Shown: in pieces, positions 28,908 through 43,600 of the stretch | How the letters are laid out: each line of letters starts with the position of its first letter | Numbering within the stretch: position 1 is the first letter of the stretch | NCBI GenBank assembly: GCA_024305405.1 | Contig: JAKNDB010000066.1 | Location: 806,001 to 870,000, forward strand | Source: Dirofilaria immitis | Taxonomy: Eukaryota > Nematoda > Chromadorea > Rhabditida > Onchocercidae | DNA: 64,000 bases | Reading direction: 5' to 3' | The notes under the pieces: model-generated | Told to the model about the DNA's origin: nothing | Databases searched by the model: none | Seen by the model: the letters and a program-made list of their open reading frames with translations, nothing else | Made by a program: the position numbers and the translations under genes

Positions 28908-31900
28908 AATCATTTTATCAATGATAAATATAACTGGCGATAGTGAAGAACTGATTAGCGATAATGAAGAACTGATTACCATAAGTCAGGAAATAATTAT
29001 GCTAAAATTGAATATAATTTATGCGAAATATTCTAAATGTTGGAAATTCAACGAAAATATATTTTAGCAAATGAAATTTTCTTTTCGTTTTTTTATTTGA
29101 AAATAATAAGAAAAATCAAAATTTCCTTTAAAAAGAGATTGAAATCTTTCAATTGTAAATATTAAAATGATATTCTTTTTTAGCCTAAAAAAATTTGCAT
29201 ATATTTATGTCGAATATATATATATATATATTGAAGAATTAGAATGAAAGGATTGGTTATTTCAGATTTCAGATAATTTGTAATATCTGTCAAATGAATA
29301 ATTTACATATTGAAAATTCGACAAACAAAATATGATGGATGAAGAATTTTTATAATGCAATCAATCATCCAATTAATAATTGCGATTGCATTGATAATTT
29401 CATTCCGATATTTTTCATATTCAATTCTTTGAACAATTTAAAACCAAACGAAGGTTATGAAAATTCCGTTTCTAATTAAAAATCAGATTCGCCGATAAAA
29501 ATTATAAATTTTTTGATTGAAACAAATTAAATCAATTTAGATGTTTAACCTTGATCCTATATTTTTCAATTATATACGATAATATAATTTCTAAATTTGA
29601 ACGTCTAGAAACTTAGCAAATATTTTCATTTTTGGTATACAAAAAAATTATTGATTTGATAGAGTGATTTCTTAAATAAGTTTATAATACACAAAAATAA
29701 GAGATTTCATTTGAGCTTATTTTAAATTTTTTTCGATCAAATGCATCATAAAATTTTGAAAGATCAATAATTACTTCTATGATCAATATTAGTTGTCATA
29801 TTTTTGGATCAATATCTTAACAGTTCTATTCAACATATATTTTTGTTATCAACATTTTAACAATTATATTTAGATCAATGCTCTCACTAATAATTATCAT
29901 TCAATGAATGATTGTTTTTCTAAATTTATCGCTTGTTATCATTTTTTTTTTACCGAATGGAAATATTTTCATGTATGATTCTTTATCAAATTCATTTAAA
30001 ATAAACATGAAAAACATTCCAAAAAAAAAAATCATGAATTTGTTTTTTTTTTTATCAGAAGTTATTTTATCAGAAGCAATCAATAAGTAAAAATTGTTGT
30101 TCAAAATTACTGGAAAATAAAATTTCGCATTTATTGAAAAAAAAAAAGCGAGATAAACAACCATTTTAATCATCCAACTATTAATACTAAGTAGCAGAAC
30201 CGTACTGGTTCAATTTAAATTCATCTATTTCACATTTTAATTTTCGAACTCTTGAAGTGCATTAAATAATGATAACAAGTACGGTAAAAATTTTTTAATG
30301 ATAAATTATGATGTTACAATAATTTTAAACGTTTCATTTAAATAAATTTATGCTAATTAAAATTATTAATTCTATTGCTATAATAAAATTTATATAATCA
30401 ATTAATCAATTTGTTATCAAACAATTCAGTAATAAAAGATATTGAACAAAAAAAAAAAAGAAAAAAAACGTTGAAGTAAATATCATAATTATAGAGGAAA
30501 AATACATTGAAATTAATGATGTTTTTTTTAAAAAAAAAAAAAAAAAAGAAAAAGAAGAAAATTAATCGCTATTGCATGTTTGCTTGGTATTGAAGATCGA
30601 TGAGAATGATTTTATTTTTGGCCAACAAATAGGATATAAAATGAAATTGAGGCACTTGGCCATCATTACATTTTTCAACAAGGCAAATGCAAGAGGGAAT
30701 TCAACAAATAAACAAATCGAAATATTTTTTTTCTTTTTCTTTTCCTTTTTTTTTTCGTTCTCAATTTAAGAACTATTTATTTCGTCTAATAATATTTGTG
30801 ATTTGGTCAAATTTTTAAAATAATTAATTGAAGCAAGTTTTTATCGTAAATTGTCAACATAGAATCTAACATAGAACATAGACAGAGAATCTATGTTCAA
30901 CATAGAATCTAAATTATAATGCATCGAAGTACGAAATTGAATTTAAATTTAAACACAACAAAAAAAGACTTCCGATGTCCTTTTTTTTTTTTTCTTTATT
31001 TTTAAAAATGTTGATATCAAATCTTTAGATATGCTTATCTTTTTCCTTTTTTTTTTTTGTTTTTTTTACATTTCATAAAATGATATCATTATAATTAAGC
31101 TCTGTTTGCTGCTCCGTTATCGTATCTCAATTATTTTTACATTTCAAAATTGTTAATTAGCAGAATTTGTCCGAAATTTTGAACTTAAATTTTTTTTTCA
31201 CGTAATTATGTTGTGTTATTAATTAGAAATTTCAGCAAGTAGGAAATGATAATATGTAAAAGTTTTTTTTTAAAGAGAAAAATTTCAATTAAAATATTCA
31301 ATTTTATATTATTCGCTAAGATTTTATTATTTCATTTTTCAATTACAATTTAATTATGCGATATTGTTGTTGATTGCTTTGTAATTAATCAATTTATTTT
31401 CAATTTATTGAAAAATAGAATTATGGAAAAAAATATATAACTGAATAGCTAAAATTAAAATTTAATTATATAAGTAAGATCATATATGATCAGATTTATG
31501 TAAATTTAATAAATTCAATCAATCTTCATTTAATTATTACGCTTCTTTAGTAGTATGCTAAAAATATCGGATAGTTTAAATTTGATTAATATTTGATTGA
31601 ATTCGTTTATTAAATAAATTTTTAGATTATATATTCTTTTTTTTTTTTTTTTGATAAAATCAAAGATTATATATTAAAAATAAATTTATCAAAATTATAT
31701 TATATAATTGAAGATATATTATTAATTTTAATTTCAGCCTATTTATTAACAAATAAAACTTATCTTTGCATCATGATTAATATCATCAAACAAACAAACA
31801 AACAAAAAGCTTTCAAATTTTGTTCTAATTTTATAATTTTAATTTGCACGACTAAATAATTTATTTAAGCATTGAAAAGTTCTAAAAAAAAAAAAAAAAA

Positions 31901-32999
31901 CGAAAAAAAAATTGCAAGTTTATTTCAAATTGTTTATCTATAATTAATTTGTTCATGCATATCAACAAATGTCATAAATAATGCTCATTTTTATTCAAAT
32001 ATTTTTGATTTATAATAAAAAAATTATTAAACATTTGAAAGTTTCGAGAAAAAAAAAAGCGAATAAAACTATAAATTTCTAATTATAATTTAAAATCAAT
32101 CATTTCTGATTAACTTGATTAAATTTCCAAATATATCAGAATTTTTTAAATAAATTATTTAATATTTTAAACGATAAATATTTCGTGTAAACGATTTAAT
32201 AAAAGAACGATGTTTAGAAATAACTTAAGTTATACTGTACGAAAGTTTAAAAATATTCCCATTTGAGATTTGAATTAAACAATTGAAGAAATGATTTATC
32301 CATTTATCCTACGTATCAATTACAATATGTATTTTAAATTAGAAATATTTAAAAATATTCCCATTTGAGATTTGAATTAAACAATTGAAGAAATGATTTC
32401 ATTTAGTTTTACAATAGGTATTTTTAAATTAATAGCGGATAAGAAAATTGAATAAATTTTTTTCTCTCAATATGTATTTTTATGTTTTTGAATTCTGATT
32501 ATATTTTCGACAAGATAACATTGATATATTAATGAATAAGCTTATCTGATTAGCATTTACAAAATAAATTTAAAATAATAATTCATAAAATGATCCAATC
32601 TAATTATCATATTTTACAAACTATTTCTTCGTAATCCATTTATTATCAAATCAATCAGCATTACCTGGTGAGTATATTTCTCATAAATCATTTATGAATA
32701 TATTTTGTTATTTGTAATTTTATTTTTCACATTTTATCATTGCATGCAACAAAGCTTTCTTTTGAAAAAAAAAAAAGAGTCAGATATAATTACAAATAAA
32801 AAAAACTGTCGAAATTTCTTCATATCAAACATTCAGACATTCTTTTCAAACATTTTCCTTTCTTTCTTTTTTTTTTTCAATAAAAGAAAAAAACTTGAAG
32901 AACTTGAAATTAAAATAAAAAAAAAAAAAAGAACGAGACATACTTATATAATCAAAATTGTCAAGCAATAAATGTTCTTTTCAATCTTTCATTCATTTA

Positions 33000-33430
33000 T
33001 TATAATAATAATAATAATATTTCTATCGAATCTTTTTAATCTTTCATTCAATAATAATAATGTTCCTCGGATTTTTTAATCTTTCGTTCAATAATATTTC
33101 TTATAATCGAATCTTTTTAATCTTTCGTTCAATAATAATAATGTTCCCTCGGATTTTTTTAATCTTTCGTTCAATAATATTTCTTATAATCGAATCTTTT
33201 TAATCTTTCGTTCAATAATAATAATGTTCCTCGGATTTTTTAATCTTTCATTCAATAATATTTCTTATAATCGAATCTTTTAATCATTCATTCAATAATA
33301 TTTCTTGCAGTCTTTTTAATCCTTCATTCAATAATAATAATAATAATATTTCTATCTTTTTAATCTCTTCCCTCGATAACAATAATTAATATTTTCTCGG
33401 ATTTTTTTTTAATCTTTTCCTTCAATAATA
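33000..33430. repeat. Minisatellite with TTTTTAATCTTTCGTTCAATAA core
   Basis: About ten imperfect units alternate two forms, one containing ATAATAATGTTCCTCGGA and one containing TATTTCTTATAATCGAA. Together they give a higher-order period near 90-100 bp. All units share TTTTTAATCTTTC(G/A)TTCA. Confidence 0.9.
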
Positions 33431-33840
33431 TTTCCTTTTTCTTTTTTCTTCATTTTTTTCCAAATTTAGAAAAATGCGGAATTGTAGCAGTGAAATGAAG
33501 TAAATTCAATAAACAAAATGTGGAAAAAATGAACTAAGTTACAGCAATCGAAGAACATTTTTAAACTTCATTTTTGTTATTTTGCACTTTTTGTTTATAT
33601 TTGAAGATGTCGTCGCATTCAATTTGAGACTATGAAAAAAGAAAAAAAAAAGCAAAGCAAATGAAAATATGGTATCTTATTTTATAAGGAAGTAAATTTG
33701 AATTCGTTTAATAACAAATGATGATAGGGTATGTTTGGTAAATTTTTTTCGTTCAATATTTTTATCATTGTTAAATTTATTATTGATTCAATTAATTTAA
33801 ATTAATTGAAAAAAAATCCTTCAATAACAATAATTTACTG

Positions 33841-34110
33841 TTTATCATCATTTCAAATAATATTTATAATTAAATAATACAGTTAAGATTTGTCGATATT
33901 TTTGAATTATCATTTATCGATGATACGATATCATATGTAGATATTATTATTATTATTATTATGATTAATTTATTATTTATCATCATTTCAAATAATATTT
34001 ATAATCAAATAATACAGTTAAGATTTGTCGATATTTTTGAATTATCATTTATCGATGATACGATATCATATGTAGATATTATTATTATTATTATTATGAT
34101 TAAATTCTTT
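33841..34110. repeat. 135-bp tandem duplication
   Basis: Two adjacent copies (33841-33975 and 33976-34110) are almost identical. Each includes CAGTTAAGATTTGTCGATAT, the ATCGATGATACGATATCATA block and a terminal ATT run. Only a few substitutions separate them, so the duplication is recent. The unit carries several overlapping palindromes (ATCGAT, GATATC). Confidence 0.95.
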
Positions 34111-36169
34111 CCTTTTTCGTTTTTTTCCATTTCGCTAGATTCAATAAAATTTATGAATATTTTTAAAGATTATTTAGTCTATGAAAATAATTTATTGGTA
34201 AAATAAAGAACGAAATATCATATGAGTTAGCTCAAAAATATCGATATCATGTCAATATCAAATTAATCGAGACTATGATGATAAAAAGAAAAAAAATAAG
34301 CCATAAAATAATCGCTATTCCATTTATCATTTTTATGGAAATATTGAATTTCATCGATTTCTTTCGAGCTACTTATTTTCAATAGATTTGTTTGTTTGAA
34401 CAAACAAATAGTTTTTTTCTCTCTTCTTTTTTTTTAAATGATATTTATTTGAAGCAAAAATTATTTGCTTCAAATAAAATGCATATTTAAAGTGTTAATA
34501 ATTACTTGTATTATGTTAAGTTTTACTTTGTTATTTAATATTTTTTGATTTTAATTAAATAAATTTTTTGAAAAAAATTTAACGCTTAATTTTCTAGGCT
34601 TCATTCATTCATAGGCCATTTATTTCAATGCCAAATCGTTCGACTTATATTAGATGAATGTTGGTGCAAGACTTTTTCCAATAAATAAACATACCTTATA
34701 TTAAAAAAAAAAAAAAACGAGCAAACGAGCCATTGCATTAGGCCAAGCTTTTATTTCATGATCGAATCTTGATATTTGCCTTAGGCTATTACTTTTCAAT
34801 TCATCTCATATATTCATTCCTGCTTCAATGAAAATAGAAATTTCAATTTCAAAATTATTGCTATTAAATGCTCAAAACTTAATAATATTTGTTGCTCAAT
34901 TATTTAAACCTGATACAATAAATTTTCATAAAATTTATACGTTTAAAATTTCTTCAAATATTTTTCCCTCTGAAAAATTTTTATGAGAGAGAAAAAAAAG
35001 AAAGAAAGAAAGAAAGGAATTTCGTACTTTTCTTTCATATTTCTTGTAAACAGGCAAAATGTAAAATATCAATAACAGGAAAATCTTATTTTCTCCAATC
35101 CCCTCCCTCCTCCAAAAAAAAAAAATAACAAAAAAGAAAAAACGAAACATATTATGATAAGAGAAAGTTAGGAAATAATAAATGATATCAGTATATATCA
35201 TGAGGGAAACGAACAAGCAAAAAAAAATAAAAAATAATTTAAAAATGAAAATAAAACATTACAGTTTAAAGTTTACGCAATTAAACATATATATATATAC
35301 ATATATATTACTGCATAGGTTAATCAAATATTGGCATTAAATTAATTATGGTAATTTGAAAAAAATTTATTAATATCATTAGCTCGACTAGACAATCTCG
35401 ATGATTGTTGATAAAATCGTTATAAGCTAGGAAGTGCACAATTTTCCAGCAATTGCTTTTCTACCAAGATAGATTATTGTTTTATCGTTTTAAGCCATAT
35501 ATTTTGAAAATGTCAAAGTTTGAGCTAGTTAAGCCAAAAATTTCAAGATTGTCTAATAGTGAAAATCATTGCATTTCAATTTGAACTTTTTGTTTTGTAC
35601 TGATGATGATGATAATAACAACGATATTAACAATAACAATTGATACTAATGATAATAATAATAATGTTAGTAATATAATAATAATAAGAATATTTTTTGA
35701 ATAAAAGTTTTTTTTTTTTCAGAAATATAATTTAACATTTTCGAGAATATAATTTATATAAGCTTAATGTTGCTAATAAACATAATGAAATATCATAGGA
35801 GATGGTAAATTTTAAAAAATTAATTAAACTTTGCTATCGGTGAATATATTATTTGTTCGAATTTATTTTTAATTATATTGGAAATGCAACAAACAGCGCA
35901 ATGGATAGGCTATTTTTTATTTATTGGCAATTACGATCTATTATTTGCTAATTGAATGGAACTTAAAAACTTAAAATCAAAATTAGAATATTAAATTAAA
36001 GTTAGAAAAAATTGCTATTCAGCAAAACTCGTTTATTACTTGCTATTTTGAATAATAAAATAATTCCTGTTTTGTTGGAAGAAAATATTTTGGATGATAA
36101 TTTCAATTTCATTGATTCTATCTTTGATGACATTGGAAATATTTACTAATATTTTGAATAATTTAGTAG

Positions 36170-36655
36170 ATATTTCGGCGAGTTTAGGGAAAAAGAACAT
36201 TTCGTCCAGTCTCGAGGAAAGGGCATTCTCGGATCAGCAGAAGAAAATTTGAAAAAAGAATATTTCGTTGAACCCGGGAACAGACATTTCGTCTAGACCG
36301 GAAAAAAGACATTTTGTAAAACTTCGAGAAAAGGTCATTTTATCCAGTTTTAGAGAAAAGGACATTCGTGGAACCAAAAAAAAGGATTTGGAAAAAAGAC
36401 ATTTTTTCAAACTTAAAAAAAGTCATTTCAACCAATCTAAAGGTAAAGAAAATTTGGATTTAGAAAATTGGACATTCTCGAGCTTAGAAAATGAGCATTC
36501 TCGAATGCAGAGGAAGGAATATTCCATTTCGTTGAAAGAAAAGGGTATTCCGTCAAGCCTACAGAAAAAAGATTCCATCGAAACTATAGAAAAGGACGTT
36601 TCGTCAAGCCTGAAGAAAAGGACAATCTGTCAAACTTTTAGTAGGGAAAAGTTTT
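36170..36655. repeat. Degenerate 33-36-bp minisatellite, open in one frame
   Basis: More than a dozen diverged units of the form GAAAA(A/G)GACATTTCGTC(A/C)AGCCT. The period is often a multiple of three, and the strand is purine-biased, so a 129-codon frame (36268-36657) stays open by chance, giving a K/E/S-rich peptide with no domain. Confidence 0.85.
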
Positions 36656-38608
36656 AAAATTTGATCAAGCTAGATAAAAGATAAATGAAAAGATAATGAA
36701 TCTTCTATTCAAGATTGTAAACAATCAATTAACATATATTTGTTAATTGTAATCTTTTTTTTTCTTTTTCTTATGATTTGTTCTGATCTAACAATATTAA
36801 ATCATTGATTCTTAGATGGAAGTAGGAGAGGAGAAGAAAAATAAAAGGAATTAGGAATTAGTCATACTGTAGAAATTCTTGGTCATTTCTAGAATCCTTA
36901 TATCTATCTATTTATGCTTAATATTTACTACTATTTAAGTTTATTAAAGTTTAATTTCCTATATAAATTTATACTTTTTGAATCATTTATTTATAAAAAT
37001 TTTGCATATTTCAAGATTTTATTCATATCTTTTAGGGCAATTACTTCATAGAACAAATATTTTCTATCATATTTATCAAACTTAACAATAACTGCTAATT
37101 TGGCATTAATCAGTTTTAGAATATAAACAAGAAGAGATAATTTAATAATAAATAAAATTAAATCTTTTATATCTTCTATCTAGGTTATACATATTATTAT
37201 TAATGCTTTACCTTGCTAATGTGATATATCGATTATGGTAGGAAAAAGTTCTACCGCTTTTTCGTTTCCTCTAAAATTATTTCTCGAGAATTCCTTCGAG
37301 AATTTTTCGCTAAAATGTTCATTTATCATTTTATGATTATGTAATGCTATGATCTATTTTCCAAACTATTCAAATTTTTATTTTCCTTCATACATTTTCT
37401 TTCTTCTGTGCTTGCATTTACGAATTTTTTTAGAAGTCTTAGCGATACAACAAAATACAATCGCAGGATATTTTTATCGAGAATGATACATTTACTATAA
37501 TTAATTTGAATTCGAATATCGTCTACTGAATTATGCATATTTATAGGGAACGAAAATACAAACGATTTGTTTGATAAATGATCGAATGATAACATCGATT
37601 TTCATTTTCATTTTTTTTTTCATTTTTTCAAATAAACATTTTACAACATATTGCAAATGAAAATATTCTCTTCAATTATTCAATATTTCATTTATAAAAA
37701 AAAAAAAAACATTAAAAGCGAAAATAAGAATATAAGAAATAGTTTTTTGTATTTTTCGTTTGATTAAATAGATTCCAAATTTTAATATATTCTAATTGTT
37801 TGCGATATGAAGTATAAAGAATTTTATGTTCATTATATTCTCGAGATTTTTCATGAGAAATTTTTAGGCTTAAATATCAAAATTAATCAGTCAACTTTCA
37901 ATTTTTTTTTATTTATTTAACACATTATTTATAAGTTTCTTTTTTTTCTTTCAAATTCTAAAAAAGATTTAATTGATACTGATAAATATATTTAATTGTA
38001 AAATTTTGATTTTTACTTCATTCTTTTAGAGAGAGCAATAGAAATAAATAATATGCTAATTATTATTAAGTGATAGAGTAGGACTCGAGAAGAGAACGAG
38101 AAAAATTATAATGGTCTCGAGAAAAGAGCAAGAAAATTATAGTATTATTTAGTAGATCAAATTAAGTCCATGTATAATATTGATCTCTTGATCTATAAAT
38201 TTTCACCTTTGAACTTTCTTGCAAGATTTATCACCGTCAAATCAATTTTTCATATTTTATTTTTTCCAAACATTATCGTTATCAAAAATTGAAAATTTTC
38301 TTTGCTACTTGTAAAAACAAAGCTGATTTTATGAAATTAATAGTTGATCAGAATAATGGAAAATTTATTTAAAATAAAATTTACATAATTTAATAAATTT
38401 TCATTGCTAATTATGAATAAGGTCAAATGTTAAGAATAAGCTCAAATGTTAAGGAATAAGGTTAACGTAGAATTGATTATCGAGTAAATGGCTCTAAACT
38501 TTTTTCCTTTTCAACTTGATAGCCTAATAATTAATTGGAAGATCATTGATAAGAAGGAAGATGGAAACATGAAATGTAAACGATGATATGTCTATTGTTA
38601 CGATAGAA

Positions 38609-38857
38609 TAACGACGATCATTTTGAGGCTTAAGTAAAATATGGAATAATTTGTTAATTCTACGATAATATAAAATGAGTTTTTTTGTTGCAAAGATTTT
38701 TCTATATTAATTTAGTTAATTATAACTTTTACTTCATGTGTAACTTAAGCCTCAAAATGATCGTTGTTACACGTTCACCTGAATTTATTACATATCGGTA
38801 TGCGAAAGATTACCCATTTAATGGTTTAATTACACATGAAGTAAAAGTTATAATTAA
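38609..38857. repeat. Interleaved inverted repeats (A-B-A'-B' order)
   Basis: Arm A (38609-38635) is the reverse complement of A' (38743-38769) with one mismatch over 27 bp. Arm B (38716-38743) is the perfect 28-bp reverse complement of B' (38830-38857). B and A' abut, so the contiguous B-A' block is an inverted copy of A joined to B', with A and B' split around it. The two hairpins cannot both form as simple nested stems. Confidence 0.95.
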
Positions 38858-39235
38858 GTCAGAATTGATAGCAATTTTTTAGAAATTTTAAATTATCATT
38901 TTGATTATCAAATTATCAATCAACACATTATTGATTACGATAATTTGTTATTTTCTTTGAGATATTTGAAATTAAATTTAGATTAAATCTTAATGCATAA
39001 ATAAGATGTTTTGATTAATACCATAAAAATTGTAATTCTCGAGAAAACTAATGATAGCTTTATAAGCTCGAACATATAAATAATTGTAATTTAAAATGAA
39101 TAATTTCATGAATAAATAATTGAATGAGAAACTGATATTATAAATCATTTCTTGTTGATGATAGATGCAGTTGCGCGCTATCAAAAGGCTTTAAATTTAA
39201 ATTTTAGATCTATTTGCTTCAAGAGATTTTATCTG

Positions 39236-39310
39236 CTGAATCCGATATATATCAATTTATCTTTCGAATTCGATATATATCATCTATTTGCCGAATTCGA
39301 TATATATTGT
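39236..39310. repeat. Short tandem repeat with CGATATATAT core
   Basis: Three units of about 32-34 bp, each with (T/A)(T/C)CGATATATATCA or a close variant (the third ends TATATATTG). Confidence 0.85.
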
Positions 39311-39549
39311 GCTGATAATGAAAAAAATGTTGAGAAATTTTTAACAGACATAAAGCGTTATCATTTATCAATTACATATCGGTTATTGATTATTTGAATA
39401 CTTTTTTTGAATGCTAATTAATTAGTCTCAACTAGCTTCTTCTGTTGCAGTTATTTATTTTGATTTCCGTTAGTCATAATTCATTATCTTTTGCAAGTAT
39501 TATGTGTTTTTCGATACTTTGATAATGTCGAAATTTGAAAAATTATTGT

Positions 39550-39920
39550 TAATATTACTGTATTTCAATTTATTAGTTTTATTTCACATCATTACTGTAT
39601 TTTAATTTAATTGGTTTTAATTCATATCAGTACTGCATTTTAATTTAAGTGGTCTTAATTCACATCATTACGATATTTCAATTTAACTGGTTTTAATTCA
39701 CATCATTACTGTATTTTAATTCATTTATTGATTTACAACATTATTGTATTTTAATTTATTGCTTTTAATTGACATTATTACTGTATTATAATTTAATTGG
39801 TTTCATTTCACATTATTACTGCATTTTAATTTATTTATTTTAACTTTCATTATTACTTTATATTGATTGATTTATAATATCATTATTATATTTCAATTTA
39901 CTGATTAAATTACATTATTG
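39550..39920. repeat. Degenerate minisatellite of about 38-40 bp
   Basis: About nine units of TTACTGTATTTTAATTTA followed by TTGGTTTTAATTCACATCA, growing more diverged toward the right end. Confidence 0.9.
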
Positions 39921-41331
39921 TACATTAATTTTTTTCATTTAAAAAAAAAAGAAAGAAAAATTATACATAATTACATGTAATTATATTAGAAATTATATTG
40001 CCAATTTTCATTTCTAAAACTTTCATCAGAAAAAAAATAATAATAATAATAATATATTTTTGTATAGCGAGAAATTATTAAAATAACAAATTTAATAAAT
40101 TTACAACAAATGATAGTACGAAACTATTGCAAAAAAGAATGAATGAATTAAAATTTATTTCGATTCAACAAATATAATATCATTTTTCCATATCAATTTA
40201 CATTTTCATCGTTAACATTTTCCACTCTATGCAATCGATCATAGTTTGATAGCATAATCAAACTTTGTTTAATTAATGATAACATCTATATCATGAATTA
40301 TTGTTTCGTTGTTAATCAGAAATTTATGTATTATTATTGTGATCGATAAAGGAAGGAGAAATATTTTCATATATATCATATTCAATGCATAACATTTCTT
40401 AAATATGTCAAACATATCTTTACCATATGTATATATCTTTATCTATATATTATTTTTTATTTCTCTTGTATTATTCAAATTTTCAAGAATATAACAAAAG
40501 AATAGTTTTGTCGCAGAATATTCGCTGATCGACTGGTTTTTTTTGTCATCTTTTCTGCGTCATAAAATTGTCATTTATACTAACAATGGTTCGTATCAGG
40601 TAGAGAAAGGTAGTGCCAACATAATACTTTATGTTAAAAAAAAAAAAAAAAAAAAAGGTCAAATTATAATTTTAGAAAAATATTGTTATTGAAGAAATTC
40701 AAACTTTTTCATTGCTCAATGATATGTGAATAATTTCAAAAATTGTAAAATTTTTAATATATATACTATTTATCAGTATTGCATTATTTTATTTTATCAT
40801 TTTATTTATCAATTTTCTATCTATAATGAAATTTTAAACCTATCGTAGTTGATAAGTTTTAATTGATTGGAATATTTTAAATGTTTTGCTTTTGTCACTT
40901 CTTATTTATCTTTTATTCTCAAATAATAGCTAATAGAAATTTTCATATACTAAATATGCTAACTCATAATTAGTTTATCCTCGAGAGTATATATTACATG
41001 TTATCAACGCAAAAGAAATGTTTTATCATTTCTAAATTTTATATCATCAAAGATCAACAACTATGATTAATCATTTAAAAAATGTTTATAATATTAGCTG
41101 TAATTTTTTCCATTCTAATTCATTTGTTAATTTCAATCAAACTTACGCTTATCATTATTAGACGAGCAAATTATTAAGCGATAAAAAATTTTTTCAACAT
41201 TTAATCCGCTTAATTAATCATATCAATACTCATTTGCTATCATCAGATTATTCATTAAGAATGTACTATATGATTATTATCGTATCCGAGACAATCCTAA
41301 TTTTAATTTTTATATTATGCAATTATTTCTT

Positions 41332-41757
41332 GTCTACCATTTGATTATTATCACCTTCTAATACATTATTTTCTAGTAAATCATTTTCTAATATATTATT
41401 TTCTAAAAGATGATAATTGAAAATTTCTGATCATCTCCTACTAGATAATCTTTTAAAAAATGATAAACAAAATATTATATCATCTATCCGATTATCATCA
41501 TCTTCTAGTGATTGATTACTATCATCTCCTAGCAGATAATTTTTTAAAAAATGATAAATCGAAATATTATATCATCTATCTGATTGTTATCATCTTCTAG
41601 CAGATCATTTTCTAACATATATTTTTCAATGATAATTGAAATCTTCTAATTGATTATTATCATCTTCTAATAGATTATCTTTTAAACGATAATAAATCAA
41701 AATATTATATCATCTATTTGCTTATTATCATCTTCCAATAGATGATATTTAAATATT
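41332..41757. repeat. Degenerate minisatellite of about 55-65 bp
   Basis: Six or so units combine ATTATCATCTTCTAATAGAT with TTTTCTAA and ATGATAAATCGAAATATTAT blocks. Order and length of sub-blocks vary. Confidence 0.85.
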
Positions 41758-42884
41758 CTATATTCTTTTCCCAAAAAGCATTAATCGATTAGAGAAAAAA
41801 AAGTTGGCGAATAAGCAAATTTATAATAAATATGATAAAAATAATCCATTCAAAGAAAGAAGTAATATCAATGTGATGTTTAAAATATCAAACATAATTA
41901 GATTCTGATAATCAAAATTTATCAATAGAAAAGATATAAGTAATCATTGAAGATATTTTTGAATACTGTAATATACGAAATATAATATGAAATATTAGGT
42001 AGCCTTAAATTTGATAGAATCAGTTGGGAAAAAAAAAGGTTATAAATTAGTCTCTTTTTCACATGTCACAAATAATTTACTGTGTCAACCGGAAGTGGAA
42101 AGCGAAAAAAAAAGACGAAAAAAATTAGTCCCTTTTTCAATGTTTTTCATTTTAGTGCCAGCTTCCACTGTCTGACTCCGACTGTTCAATCAAAATTTAT
42201 TTGCAATGATGACTAAACTTTGTTTACAATTTATTTTGCAGTAGAAGAAAGCACTCTTGAAATAACGTCATCATCATTTATCCCGATTTCCATTATTTGC
42301 ATTCATAACATAAAAATGCTTAAGTTAACAAACGAAAATTAAAACTTAAATTTACCCATTTCATCTTAACCGTCTATTTAAACATCGTACGCATAACACG
42401 TAACGTTTTTTTTTTTTTTTTTTTTAAGAACGAAATATTTTTTTAGTTTATATTCATTGAATTACAATCGAATTTGATGCACACAAAAATAGGAATGCAA
42501 AGAAGTAAGTCATTGTGGCGTCTGCGATTGTCGTATTATGCCGAAAAATCTTGAGCAGACTATTTGTCAATTAATGCTGTCACTTTTATAACAGGATGTA
42601 TTTGTCTATTTCTTCTTTTTTCTTTTTGTATTTATGTAAATAATATGTTCATTGTCACATTGTCACATTAATATTTGTTCATCTTCTATGAAGAAGAAGA
42701 AGAAGAAGAAAAAAGATTTAATGATAATAATGATGAGATAATGCAATTCAATCAATCATTTCAATTTTTACAACTTTTCAACAACAAAAAGAAAGCAGAA
42801 AAAAAAAAACCATGAAATGTAACATGTAAATATGTTTATGATTTTGCATTCATTTCAAATTGTTAATTTATATTGCTATCATTC

Positions 42885-43600
42885 ATTTTTATAATTTTCA
42901 AAAATTAATAATTACAGTATTATTATTTTATATTTCTATGATTCATTTCTACAGTTCTCCAAATTAGTGTTTACAGTATTATATCCCTACGATATATTCT
43001 TGCAATTTTCAAAATCAATATTTACAGTGTTATTATTTTATATTCCTATGATTCACTTTTACAGTTCTCCAAATTACTGTTTACGGTATTATTAATTTAT
43101 GCTTATGTGTCAATCCTACAGTTCTCCAAATTAATATTTACGGTACTGTATCCCTATGATTCATTTTTATAATTTTCCAAATTAATAATTACAATATTAT
43201 TATTTTATATTTCTATGATTTACTTTTGCAGTTCTTCTCCAAATTAATGTTTGCGGTACTATTAATCTAACAGTTCTCCAAATTAATATTTACGGTATTG
43301 TAATGCTATGATACATTTTACAATTTTCCGAATTAATGGTTACAATATTATAATATTGTCTTATATTTCTATGATTCATTTTTACAGTTCTCCAAATTGG
43401 TATTTACGGTATTATATTCCTATAACTCGTTTTTACAATCTTCTAGATTAATAGTTACGGTATTATTAATTTATATTCCGATGATTCACTTTTCCATTTC
43501 CCCAAATTAATATTTACGGTATTATTTTTCTATGATTCATTTTTGCAATTTTCCAAATTAATAGTTACAGTATTATTATTTTATATTCCAATGATTTATT
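42885..43600. repeat. Minisatellite of about 55-65 bp, ten or more copies
   Basis: Units consist of CAGTTCTCCAAATTAATATT, TACGGTATTATTA and TATTCCTATGATTCATTTTTA. Copies differ by substitutions and by presence of the TATTATTATTTTATAT spacer. It is the largest repeat array in the window, about 0.7 kb. Confidence 0.92.

Noticed and set aside
38823..38845. Spliced-leader (SL1)-like sequence GGTTTAATTAC
   Set aside because: Only the first 11 bases match the conserved leader. The rest diverges and is part of the inverted repeat arm, with no donor or Sm site in place.
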